Assembly: GCA_949987705.1 (NCBI GenBank)
Contig: OX465282.1
Span: forward strand, 80,712,070 to 80,776,069
DNA from: Thereva unica
Lineage: Eukaryota > Arthropoda > Insecta > Diptera > Therevidae
Reading direction: 5' to 3'
Length of the DNA: 64,000 nt
In this document: positions 35,145 through 44,265 of the stretch, piece by piece
How the letters are laid out: every line of letters begins with the position of its first letter
Position numbering within the stretch: the first letter of the stretch is position 1
Notes under the pieces: model-generated
The model's input: the letters and a program-made list of their open reading frames with translations, nothing else
Told to the model about the DNA's origin: nothing
The model's database searches: none
Position numbers and translations under genes: made by a program

Positions 35145-35420
35145 TTTATTTCAGTGAAATATATTGTATAGTAAAAGATTGCGGTGTATTTAATCACGCG
35201 CCTGCCTTTCTCAGTTTTAAATGTACAACTGACTGTTCCCACGAACGGTATCTTTCAACAGTCATCTACGCGGCTGTAGTAGAGTTGCGGTCCTATTATG
35301 AGTGAATTTAAATCCACTAGGGACTGCTTTATTCAATTCTAAGAACAGAAATCCCCATCAGATACTTTCATTTTTTGGACTTTTGTCCGGGTTTTTTCGA
35401 TTTGGCCCCACTGTGCATAG

Positions 35421-35801
35421 GGATAATTGCAGGGTCTTAGGCAAAACGAAACTTAAGTCTGCAGATGGAATTTCAGTATCTTTGACGATAACTGTAACTA
35501 ATAGGTCTTTGCTAATGCAAATCCGAGCTGAAAACTCGCAACCAAAATTTTCTTGAGGCGTAACTCTGAAAATAATGATCCCGTTTTCAGTTTTAAGGGT
35601 ATAAAAACCGCTCAGATTGACCTTGGTCTCTAAGTTTCGAAGAAAATCTTCGAATCCGCGGATTTTATCACTTTGTAAAAAATTTTCACAAAGTTCTTCA
35701 TGCCTAGCCGCAACTTTTTCTTGGCGCGAAGGCTCTTTCCGTAAAGTTACCGGCTCAGGTGTTACGAACAAAAAATTCATTTTTAAGAATCTAACAATCA
35801 A
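35421..35801 (-). pseudogene. THAP/P-like transposase, segment before Transib
   Basis: The minus-strand frame reads MNFLFVTPEPVTLRKEPSRQ, then RHEELCENFLQSDKIRGFED, then SGFYTLKTENGIIIFRV and LLVTVIVKDTEIPSADL, ending LPKTLQLSL at the Transib TSD. This is the region between the THAP domain and the catalytic fold in P-like transposases. It continues in frame into 31271 when Transib and one TSD are removed. A link to the THAP exon at 36731-37042 is likely by order and strand. Confidence 0.7.
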
Positions 35802-36054
35802 GTAAAATCATTTTTTATTCCCAAAGTTCAGTTTTTCGACCGGAAGTATAAATTCCTGCCCTTATATTTCGTTCTTCTCCATTTTTAAATTCCTAACATT
35901 CATTAAAAAATTATCACACGGGAAACTCAAATGCAATATTGCACATTTTTCCGTTGCAATAATTTCGTAGAAATCCACGGTGATAAACACCGTGGATCAA
36001 CATAAAAATTATTCTTATCAGAATCAGGTGTCAGGTTTCAGCTCGAATCTGTCT

Positions 36055-36430
36055 GCTTGCTGCACATTCGGGCGGTAAGAAAATCTGTTTTCTGCCGAGA
36101 TCGGCAGCTTTTTCCTTGCGGCGTGAGAATAGTTTTTCCTTTTTTCCAAACCACGCCCGGGCCGGTAACGGTAAAAATTAATAATTGGATTAAGTGTTGT
36201 TCTAACTCTGATCGGCGGCGGGCGTTGTCCGAAAATTTAAAAGTATTGTTCTGACCTTAACCGACGGCGGGCGGTTTTTGTTTAATGTTTCGCGTATTTA
36301 CTTGGTTTTATTAAAAAAGTATTATTCCAACCACGTTCGGCGGCGGATGATTTTTGGTTGCCGAAAATAATTTTAATGTGCTAGAAGTGTTAATTTTTTA
36401 AACGATCAACGGCGGCGGGCGCGTCGACGA
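36055..36430. repeat. Degenerate GGCGGCGGGCG repeats
   Basis: Four imperfect units of about 70-110 bp, each with a TTGTTCTAAC-like start followed by CGGCGGCGGGCG or a variant (about 36211, 36264, 36340, 36412). It is GC-rich within AT-rich surroundings. It lies between the THAP exon and the next P-like segment, where an intron or promoter could be. Function unknown. Confidence 0.5.
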
Positions 36431-36730
36431 ATTAATTTCTAAAAAGTTCTGTAAGAAAATTAAAATCGCTAAAAAGAATATTTTGTTTATAATTTGTGTG
36501 TTGTATTTGTGTTGCTATTTCTATATGTAATAAAAATAAAAGTGTAGTAAATCCTCAATTTATACAAAATAAAATTTTCTTTAACTAACATCGGTGTTAT
36601 TTCAAAATAAATAAAACCCAAGTTCAAAGCAAGAATATTTGATTAAAACCAGTGCATATACAAAGTTCAGAAAACAAAAATTATATATTTGGGCAAAGTT
36701 AACGAACCGCAAGCAAAAAGAATTGTAGCG

Positions 36731-37042
36731 TTAAATATACAACACAGGTTTTGTTAGATAATTTGGTAAATTGGGGAAAACCGAGGGAATCGCGCGCGGA
36801 AGTAATTTGGGCACTTTCACTTCATATGGCCTCTTCACAAGGTCGGCTTCGCGAAAGTGCCGAATGCAAACCATTGAATATTTTGTTGGTTGAAAATCCT
36901 TCCGGGGTATGGCGTGCAACCATAATTTTCTTAAATTTTTGTTATTTGGGAAAGCGAATGTGGATACGTTTTCAACGGCTTCATCTTTTCTGGTTTTGTC
37001 GTAATTAGAACGACAACCCGGTACGCAACAACGTTGAGGCAT
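36731..37042 (-). CDS. THAP zinc-finger domain exon
   Basis: Starts MPQRCCVPGCRSNYDKTR and has the C2CH signature of THAP DNA-binding domains: paired N-terminal Cys (CCVPGC), FAFPNNKNLRKLWLHAI, then MVCIRHF (C-x2-H), and the C-terminal LLPRAIPSVFP motif (AVPTIF-like box). The open frame ends soon after, so the exon probably splices downstream. THAP domains are the N-terminal DNA-binding part of P-element transposases; the location and strand fit the P-like gene that continues at 35801. It could instead be an independent THAP gene fragment. Confidence 0.85.
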   Translation of the reverse strand: MPQRCCVPGCRSNYDKTRKDEAVENVSTFAFPNNKNLRKLWLHAIPRKDFQPTKYSMVCIRHFREADLVKRPYEVKVPKLLPRAIPSVFPNLPNYLTKPVLYI

Positions 37043-37171
37043 TTTATATTTATTTAATAAAAAAAAAATACTAACTACGTAAACTGATCAAATACTAACT
37101 ACTCAATTAAATAAATGAAAAAAAAAAAAAATAAAAATAAACATGCACAAGAAGCAAACAAATATTACATA

Positions 37172-37757
37172 CGAGGTGTGGCTATTAAATAACGAGACTG
37201 ACGCTGTAAAACATTTTATTTTTATTTCATACATTTTTACTTGTTATCACCTTCAATATACACCCCTCCTCTACCCCTACAACGCTCCATGCGAATCTTC
37301 CATTGTTCGAAACAGTGCTGGAAGTCTTTTTCTGTCAGCTCCTTCAGGACGCGTGCCGCTTTCTCTTTCACAGCTTCAACAGACTCAAATCTTGTTCCTT
37401 TTAATGTAGATTTCACCTTAGGAAACAGATAGAAGTCGCACGGCGCAAGATCCGGCGAATAAGGCGGATGATCTAACACTGGGATGCTGAATTTGGCTAG
37501 AAACCTCTTAACAGACAATGCGGAATGTGTTGCGACAATGCGTTGCTCTACTGTTACACTTAACATTTTTCCGGCGAAACAAAATAACAACTCTAATGCG
37601 AACGAAGGCTACGGCTGTACTGATTTGTTTACAGAAGCGAGAGGCACTACATTCGAAAGAGAAGGCTTCACGATAACAGCTGTTGGTTGCTGGCGTTTGG
37701 CGCATGCGCACTTCTTCTGTAGCAGCGTCAGTCTCGTTATTTAATAGCCACACCTCG
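37172..37757 (-). mobile_element. Mariner relic (second family), TA TSD
   Basis: Ends CGAGGTGTGGCTATTAAATA (37172) and its reverse complement (to 37757) are flanked by TA (37170-37171, 37758-37759) and pair for about 35 bases. The 586-bp element keeps only part of a minus-strand mariner transposase. Ends and protein differ from the mariner at 34209-34964. Confidence 0.93.
37237..37590 (-). pseudogene. Mariner transposase C-terminal fragment
   Basis: Contains VEQRIVATHSALSVKRFLAK, DHPPYSPDLAPCDFYLFPKV (third catalytic Asp) and the tail FEQWKIRMERCRGRGGVYIE, then GDNK, a common mariner C-terminal form. The first two catalytic Asp regions are deleted. Confidence 0.88.
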
Positions 37758-37759
37758 TA

Positions 37760-38296
37760 TATAAAAATATAGCCTTATCCCCGCTTAGAAATCTGAAATT
37801 AAAATAAAAGTGAGGACGAAATTAGAAAAAAGACTGGATAGATAGGCAAAAAGATTACAGATAATATTGATACTGGAAAGTTCATTGTTACAAGCGCCAG
37901 TTTTCGAGACTATTTTCTCTTCATTGGCGCCTATAACAATTTAGCTTTCCACTGTCTATATTGGAAATTCTAGAGGATAGAAAAAAAACGTAAGGAAGAT
38001 AGTAGGAGCTTCCAGAAAATGACTACTATTTTCACCCAACGCTCAAACAAAAACTTAAAATATAAATATATAATATCCAAAGAAATCCGCAAAAATGACT
38101 TCTTTATTTGCACAATTATAAGGTACCCAATCGTCCTCCTTTGGGGAGGACAGTTCTAGGTAGTAGGTTCTGCCCATTCTTTAAAAGACATATTAGGCAG
38201 ATCCTGAAAATTGGGATGAGTTTTCATCGGAAGAAATGCCTGATATCAGGCCTTATTTAATTTACGCTATTTTATTGTTATTTCAAGAAATTACAC
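37760..38296. other. No gene seen
   Basis: AT-rich spacer. It contains a short imperfect inverted pair, GGAAAGTTCATTGTTACAAG (37875) against TTGGCGCCTATAACAATTTA (37924), which could be another hairpin. No coding signature. Confidence 0.4.
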
Positions 38297-38298
38297 TA

Positions 38299-38423
38299 GG
38301 GGTATTCATGATCTGTGTTATTTGTTTTATTTGTGTTATTTATACTAAATCGAAAATAAAACTCATAGTAAATGACATTTGTTTAACATGAATAACACAA
38401 ATAACACAGATCATGAATACCCC
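38299..38423. mobile_element. 125-bp palindromic MITE, TA TSD
   Basis: GGGGTATTCATGATCTGTGT (38299) is mirrored exactly at the right end (to 38423), and TA flanks both sides. Arms of about 31 bp surround an AT-rich centre. Tc1/mariner-type by TSD. Confidence 0.8.
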
Positions 38424-38504
38424 TACTAATTTCAAGAAAGACATTAAAATTAAAATGAAATTAAAATACCTAATAACTATAAGTTTTTCCAAAAAGATTG
38501 ATAA

Positions 38505-38735
38505 TGCCGGGTTTCCACCAAACAGACAAAACAAGAAACAGAAACAAAAACTGTTTTTGCCAACAAAAATGTCAAAGTTTTGTAAAAATCGAACAATTAT
38601 GAAAACATTTTTGTCGGAGAATAGTGTTTTTATAAACAAAACACTGTCCCATTTCGAGTGGGTAAATCAAAACAAACAATAATTTTAAAAACAAAACAGT
38701 TTTTTAAAACTGTCTGTTTGGTGGAAGCCCGGCAT
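38505..38735. mobile_element. 231-bp MITE, TAA TSD (Harbinger-like)
   Basis: Ends TGCCGGGTTTCCACCAAACA (38505) and the reverse complement of TGCCGGGCTTCCACCAAACA (to 38735), with TAA on both sides (38502-38504, 38736-38738). A 3-bp TWA duplication is typical of PIF/Harbinger. The ends resemble those of the MITE at 40308-40715. Confidence 0.8.
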
Positions 38736-39194
38736 AATGAATCCAGCACTTACCCAAAAATTCCTTGCTTCCGAAATATATGTAAATATATAATCCCAGA
38801 TGGATGTTACAACAGAATTTATTAAACTGTAATTTATGTAAATTCACCTATGTAATTTCACCTAATTTATGTAATTTCTTGCACTTGTAATTTCACCTAA
38901 ATTCTTTTCAATTTTCCCTATACACAAAAAAACCTAACCTAAAATCACTTATTCACTGATATTTTACAATTAAAACACTATACCACTAAATCACAAATCA
39001 CTGGTAATCCTTTTAAATTTTTGCAGTAAAAAGTTATAAAATACAGTTTTATTCACTTTTTACTGCAAAAATAAACACAAAAATTCTGCGCGTACGGCTT
39101 CCGCGCCATGTTACTTCGGCGTGCGGTGACTTTTCGGCCTATTACCAGCACCACGAAAAATTCATCTACGAGGCCTGTAGTTGAGAGGGTCTTG

Positions 39195-39346
39195 ATCAAG
39201 GCGTAGTCTGGAAATAATAATTTACTGTTATTTACACCAGTGTCTCGAATAAATTTGAGTTTTATAAAAGGGGGCAATTTTTATTTAAGTTTGTTTCTTT
39301 AAAAGACTTCAAAATGACTACAATTTCGTCCATTCTGACACATTAG
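39195..39346 (-). repeat. Gypsy LTR fragment
   Basis: Matches 56712-56860 at most positions (shared GTGTCTCGAATAAATTTGAG, then TATTTAAGTTTGTTTCTTTA). On the minus strand it would start TGTCAGAATGG just after the purine-rich GAGGGCGACTAA, as expected of a 3' LTR placed downstream of the integrase at 39594-40920. The other boundary is not resolved. Confidence 0.55.
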
Positions 39347-39593
39347 TCGCCCTCGATTAAGTTCACTTAACTAAACCCCTCCAATTTTCCAAACATACCC
39401 TAAAAACTATTAATAGTTTACTCATAGTCACTCAGAAACTCTAATAAACATAATTTATTCAACCTTAAACAAACTTCTAACAACTCAATCTAAATCCTCA
39501 TATCCTAATCTCTACAAAACTGTACGTGGTGACGTTGCTTATAAATTCCATTTAATTTCATATCTCTAAAATTCATAATCCACACATAATTTC

Positions 39594-40920
39594 TTATAAC
39601 TTTTCCCGTTTATATAATCTCATTTGTCCTGACGAATAAACCCCTTGGAATGGTCTACTCGAGTTCTGATATCCCTGCGGATCCCTAATCAGATATCGAT
39701 CGTTCCCTAATACTTTAACTATGGCGAACGGGCCTCTAAATTTTGGTATTAATTTCTTGTTTACTCCTATAGTAGTGTCGACATTCTCAATATGTACCAA
39801 GTCTCCTATCTCATAAACAATTGGTTTCTTATGCCGAAGATCATAACGCTTCTTATTATATTCCTGCAATTTCTCATTATTTTGAGCAGTTCTTTCTCTA
39901 ATCCTTGTAAAATCTTCTCTTTGATTCTCATTTCCTAACATTTCTTCTCTAATATACTCCCTAAGATAATCTATGTTATCACCTCTCTGTTCTATACCAA
40001 ACATAATTCTACTAGGTGTCTCATTTGTAGACCTATTCTTGGTATTATTAACCGCAAATTCTACCTTTAGTAGAACATCAGACCATTGGATTTTCTTATC
40101 CTTGTCTACTAACTTTGCTAATATCGGCTTAATTGTCCTATTGACACGCTCAACAGCTCCATTAGCTTGGGGACACCCGGTTGCTACTAAAACATGTTTA
40201 ATATTAAACTCTTCATTAAACGACGAGTCTTTCGAAGTGAAGGCACTTCCTCGATCTGAAATAATTCTACTACATAGGTCGACTATATGATCCAAAATAG
40301 TTCCTAATGCCCGATTCCACAGTGAAAGCTTAAACCTCGAAATTGAGTTAAGCTTCCGCTTAAATGTTTTTGGTGTTCCACAGTGGAGGTTTTTCTCTTA
40401 AACTGAGCTCAAATATCGCGTTAGCTTAAGCTGCCAAATTTGAGCGCTTAACTTTAAGCCGTGAGGCTTATCGTTGAGAAATGTCAATTTTGTGTGAGAA
40501 GTGATTGCTTTGGTTGTTTGATTCTATTCCGGCAAAAATTTCACAAAATATGACAACTGACTCGACCACAGTGACCTACAAAATTCAATGAACTAAGTTT
40601 AGCTGAACTGAGCACAAAAACAAACTGTGAAACGATTTCGAATTGAGTTAAAGCTTAAACTAACTGTTCAGGTTCAGCTGAGCGAAAGCTTAAACCGACA
40701 CTGTGAAACCGGGCATAAGGGATCTAATAACTTCCTTTGTATTAGTAGTCTTAGTGGGGTATAATCTAACAAATCTACTAAACCCATCCACAATGACAAG
40801 CATAAACTTGTATCCAAACTTGGGTTTCTCTAAAAGGCCAAAATGATCTATTGAATTGTATCAAATGGCTCTACTCCTTTGGGTATCGAATGTAAACTCC
40901 CACTATAGTCCAATCAATCT
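39594..40920 (-). pseudogene. Ty3/gypsy integrase, split by MITE
   Basis: 40920-40719 encodes the start of the integrase core (DHFGLLEKPKFGYKFMLVIV, DGFSRFVRLYP) with a frameshift before it. 40304-39594 encodes IISDRGSAFTSKD, the second-Asp region, then CPQANGAVERVNRTIKPILA (catalytic Glu), a linker, and a C-terminal segment, GDLVHIENVDTTIG, then KFRGPFAIVKVLG. Only the integrase end of pol is present. The MITE at 40308-40715 interrupts the core; the frames on either side join across the TAA duplication. Confidence 0.88.
40308..40715. mobile_element. 408-bp MITE, TAA TSD (Harbinger-like)
   Basis: Ends TGCCCGATTCCACAGTGAAA (40308) and the reverse complement of TGCCCGGTTTCACAGTGTCG (to 40715), flanked by TAA (40305-40307, 40716-40718). 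Inner inverted repeats of AAGCTTAAAC type are frequent. No coding. Without it and one TAA the gypsy integrase is continuous. Confidence 0.87.
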
Positions 40921-41564
40921 AAAATAGCTCCGTGTAATTTTTGCGTTAATTGCCACCAGAAAACAAAAAATATGGTCATATAGGAAAAAAATTCTAAAAA
41001 AGATAGCGTATTTTTTTCGGAATTTGGAATGGCGAACCTAACCTAAAAAATTCTGGAAACTGAAAAAAAAAAAAACGGTTTTTAGCGAATAAAAGAAAAA
41101 CGTGACCTCGGATCGAAAAAAATCAAATTATAAAGTTGTAGGTATTCAAATTATCTTTCGATTGATGTATATTGAGTTATAGGTTAGGGCACAAAATATA
41201 GAGAAAAAATGGGAAACACTGCAAAAGTCAGTTTGCAGAATATAAATGACCCTATAAATACCCCGGCCAAATTTTTTATGTGGGTTAACAAAAATATTAA
41301 GAATATTAATACCGAATTCTTTCATCTTCAGGACTATAGAACGGACGCTTAAGCACTTCAAACCCGTTTCGACAAAGCGAAGATGATTCGTGGCACTTTA
41401 ATGTACCATTCATTTTTTCCACAACAAAATGGAAAAATTTAAGTAAAAATCACATCCTGAGCTACTACGTCGACTATTGTAAATGTGTGCAAAAATTACT
41501 TAATTCATTATTTTATGTATTATTCATTTTCCGATGCACCTAATAGTCCCTGTAAACGTTCTCT
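40921..41564. other. No gene seen
   Basis: AT-rich, without recognisable coding motifs or paired ends. It forms the left flank of the BEL/Pao insertion. Confidence 0.5.
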
Positions 41565-41569
41565 GCGTG

Positions 41570-42947
41570 TGTTCGGTATAAAGACGGGAAAATTTGTTAA
41601 GTAAATAACACAGACGATCAGGGCCGGCGCTACCATAAAGGCGAACTAGGCGGTCGCCTAGGGCGCCGATTTTTGGGGGGCGCCAGATTTGCGGCTTCAG
41701 TTTTTTACAAAATTTATGATGAGCAAAAAAAGAGAAGCAGAGAAAAGTGGATTTTTTTTATTTACTGATTCTTTTAACCATTTTGAAGGCGTAATAAAAT
41801 AGAATTTATGAGGTCCAAAAATAATTAAACTGGGTCAACTTTTTTCTTTACTGGTCACTTCGTGAATGGATACAATAATTTACGAGTTATTTTTTTGGAC
41901 AATTCTTAAAAAATTGTGTTGACTGTTGAGCGCGCGCTTGTCACCGCCGCACTCTCAAGTACTATCAGATGTCTCAATTCTAAGGATAATAAAACGATGA
42001 ATACATTCGGATACTATCATGTTACTTAAAGGAAATTTGTTTTAGTGTCAAAGTTAAAGGAAATTTATTTTAGTGTCAAAGGTGTAATGTATTTAATGTG
42101 GTCCATAGCAAAGGGCGCTAATAATTCTCCTCGCCTAGGGCGCCAAAAACGGTCGCGCCGGCCCTGCAGACGATTTTCATTTAATTTTCACAATAAATGT
42201 TTATTCACAATAGATTGTCTTTAAAAAATGCCGAAATTATTACAAAATTGCCGAATTCAAACAAAATGCCGAAATTTTAAATTGTATCGAAAAATTCTAA
42301 TGTTCATTTATTAAAGGACTTTTAACGAATCAATCCCGCACCACTTTTCTCTCTTGCTAGAACTCTTTCTTCTATTCCTAACGTTTTCTCTATACCGTTT
42401 ATTTTATAAGTATACGTGACTTGTTGCACGTCGCCGTCTCTATATATATCTCTATTGAAATGCACTATTATTGACTGCCATCTATCGTTGAGAATACCGA
42501 TGTACATCAACCTTAATATTAATGCTGGTAAGTATAACACTTGATATCCACATCAATTGTTATACCGATAAGTATAACAATATTTCAATATCAACTGTTA
42601 TACTTTCTCGAGATGACAGTTCTTTTTTATTTACTAGGTCAGTGGGTTAGTAAGGTAAGTTGTTTACAATTTTGATAATGGTATTATTTATAAGAAATTG
42701 TTTATAATCGTTATGTTTTTAGTGGTGCAGGTTTTTGTTACGTTTTAATGTTATTTGTATAATCTAGTTTTAATTCTATTAATTTTAAAGCTAATGTTAG
42801 TTTTGTTATTGTTATAGATTACGATGATCTCCTTCCGGGATGCTCAGCTCTGCTTCGGTGGACTATCAGATAAGTATTTATGTATTTTGTTGAACTTTAA
42901 TTTCTTTGTGTCTCCTTCTCCTTTTTAGGTGGTTCCGGGATGGAACA
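41570..42947 (-). repeat. BEL/Pao 3' LTR (with MITE inside)
   Basis: Same sequence as 46705-47531 except for a 548-bp hAT MITE at 41619-42166 and few substitutions. It lies downstream of the integrase on the minus strand, so it is the 3' LTR. Confidence 0.93.
41619..42166. mobile_element. hAT MITE with 8-bp TSD
   Basis: Ends CAGGGCCGGCGC (41619) and GCGCCGGCCCTG (to 42166) are perfect inverted repeats, with further pairing of GGCGGTCGCCTAGGGCGCC-type sequence near the left and CTCGCCTAGGGCGCC near the right. CAGACGAT flanks both sides (41611-41618, 42167-42174). The uninterrupted BEL LTR at 46741 has the single-copy site in the form CAGACGGT. No coding. Confidence 0.95.
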
Positions 42948-43143
42948 TGCTCCGGGGCGGCGTTGGGACAACGTCCCAATGAGGAATTTCTAGAATAATG
43001 CCAATATCATTAACTTGAGAAAAGAAAGTACAGGAGATTGAAGCAAGAGTCAAGAATGGTTAATTTTGCGGACCTTGGAAAGGATCTTTGGATATTTGGG
43101 TAATTGTTTAGTTTAGAGTATGTGGTGTGATTGTGGATTAGGA

Positions 43144-44265
43144 TTAGTTTCTATTGGGAGGAGGCATAGTTTGGTGACAGGACGTTTTGCAGATTGAGTC
43201 TTTTGTTTTCACTGAGACAACGCGAACTAAATTGTCTGAACCTGGATGTGTCTCCATGACTCTTCCTAATAGCCAGTTGCACGGTGGTAGGTTTTCCTGT
43301 TTGATCAATACGAGGTCATCCTTCTGCAGATTTCTAGTTTGTGCATTCCATTTTGGACGCTGTTGTAACTGCGTCAGATATTCATTTTTCCATCGTCTCC
43401 AAAAGGATTGCATTAACTGCTGGATGTATTGCCAACGTGTTAAACTGTGGTGTTTGTGTTCTAAATATGACGGTTCCGGTATAGCCAGCATTGGTGCTCC
43501 AATCAAGAAATGACCCGGTGTTAACGCGGTTAAATCGGAGGGGTCATTAGTTATCGAACAAATCGGTCGCGAATTCAAACATGATTCCACTTGAGTCGTT
43601 AAAGTGGTGAGCTCTTCGAAGGTTAGCGAACTAGTGCCTATGACTCTTTTAAGATGGAACTTAGTGGCCTTGACTGCACTCTCCCAAATTCCGCCGAAAT
43701 GCGGTGCTGCTGGTGGTATAAAATGCCAATTTATCCCTTGACCTTCCACTAAACTCGGGATTTCCTCCGTTAGCTGGCGTAAGTGTCTTGCAAAATCCTT
43801 CTCCAAAATAGCTCTCGCTCCTATAAAGTTAGACCCGTTGTCGGAATAGATATCGCTGCAGAGTCCTCGACGGCCTGTGAATCTTTTAAACGCAGCTAAA
43901 AAGGCCTGGGTTGATAATTCTGAAACGACCTCAATATGTATAGCCTTAATTGCCAAACAAATGGATATAGCTAAATAACATTTATGTTTTTTCGCGTTTC
44001 GTAACTTCGATGTCTTTATCTCCATGGGTCCACAATAATCGACGCCTACATGACTGAATGGTCGAGAGATGTTCGTCCTTGGTGCTGGCAAGCTCCCCAT
44101 TAGCTGATTTCCACATTCAGCCCTTTGTTTGAAACAAATGATACATTTGTGGATACGAATTCGGACTACGCTTCGAGCTCTTAGAATCCAATATTTGCGC
44201 CTTATTAATCCAAGCACCAACTGTGGTCCACCATGAAGGGTGATTTTGTGTGCCTCGAACACCAC
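43144..44265 (-). pseudogene. BEL/Pao integrase and C-terminal domain
   Basis: 373 codons. HKITLHGGPQLVLGLIRRKY plus CIICFKQR forms the H2C2 zinc-binding part; HVGVDYCGPMEIK holds the first catalytic Asp; YSDNGSNFIGA the second; APHFGGIWESAVKATKFHLK the catalytic Glu. The C-terminus RWQYIQQLMQSFWRRWKNEY, then LVLIKQENLPPCNWLLGRV, is the DUF5641 type. The apparent Met is not a native start: the frame is entered from a deletion junction near 44265, out of phase with the upstream frame, so this would not be translated as part of the polyprotein. Confidence 0.9.

Larger units (their letters stand above)
31277..35415 (-). mobile_element. Transib transposon, both ends, 5-bp TSD
   Basis: Inverted ends start CACAGTGGGGCCAAATCGAA and match for 31 bases (31277-31307 and 35385-35415). 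CATAG at 31272-31276 and 35416-35420 is a 5-bp TSD, the length known for Transib. The interior (4139 bp) encodes a minus-strand RAG1-like transposase with two introns. Near the left end is a GGGGGTTTTCGGGGTCGCTG repeat (31346) also found in the second Transib at 62497. It inserted into the P-like transposase gene; removing it and one CATAG restores that frame. Confidence 0.95.

Noticed and set aside
36731..37042. Possibility that the THAP exon is an independent host regulator
   Set aside because: Not excluded, but strand, order and the neighbouring P-like body make it more likely to be the N-terminus of that transposase.
41605..41625. CAGACGATCAGGGCC as a regulatory palindrome in the LTR
   Set aside because: The LTR copy without the insert shows it is a TSD plus the MITE end.
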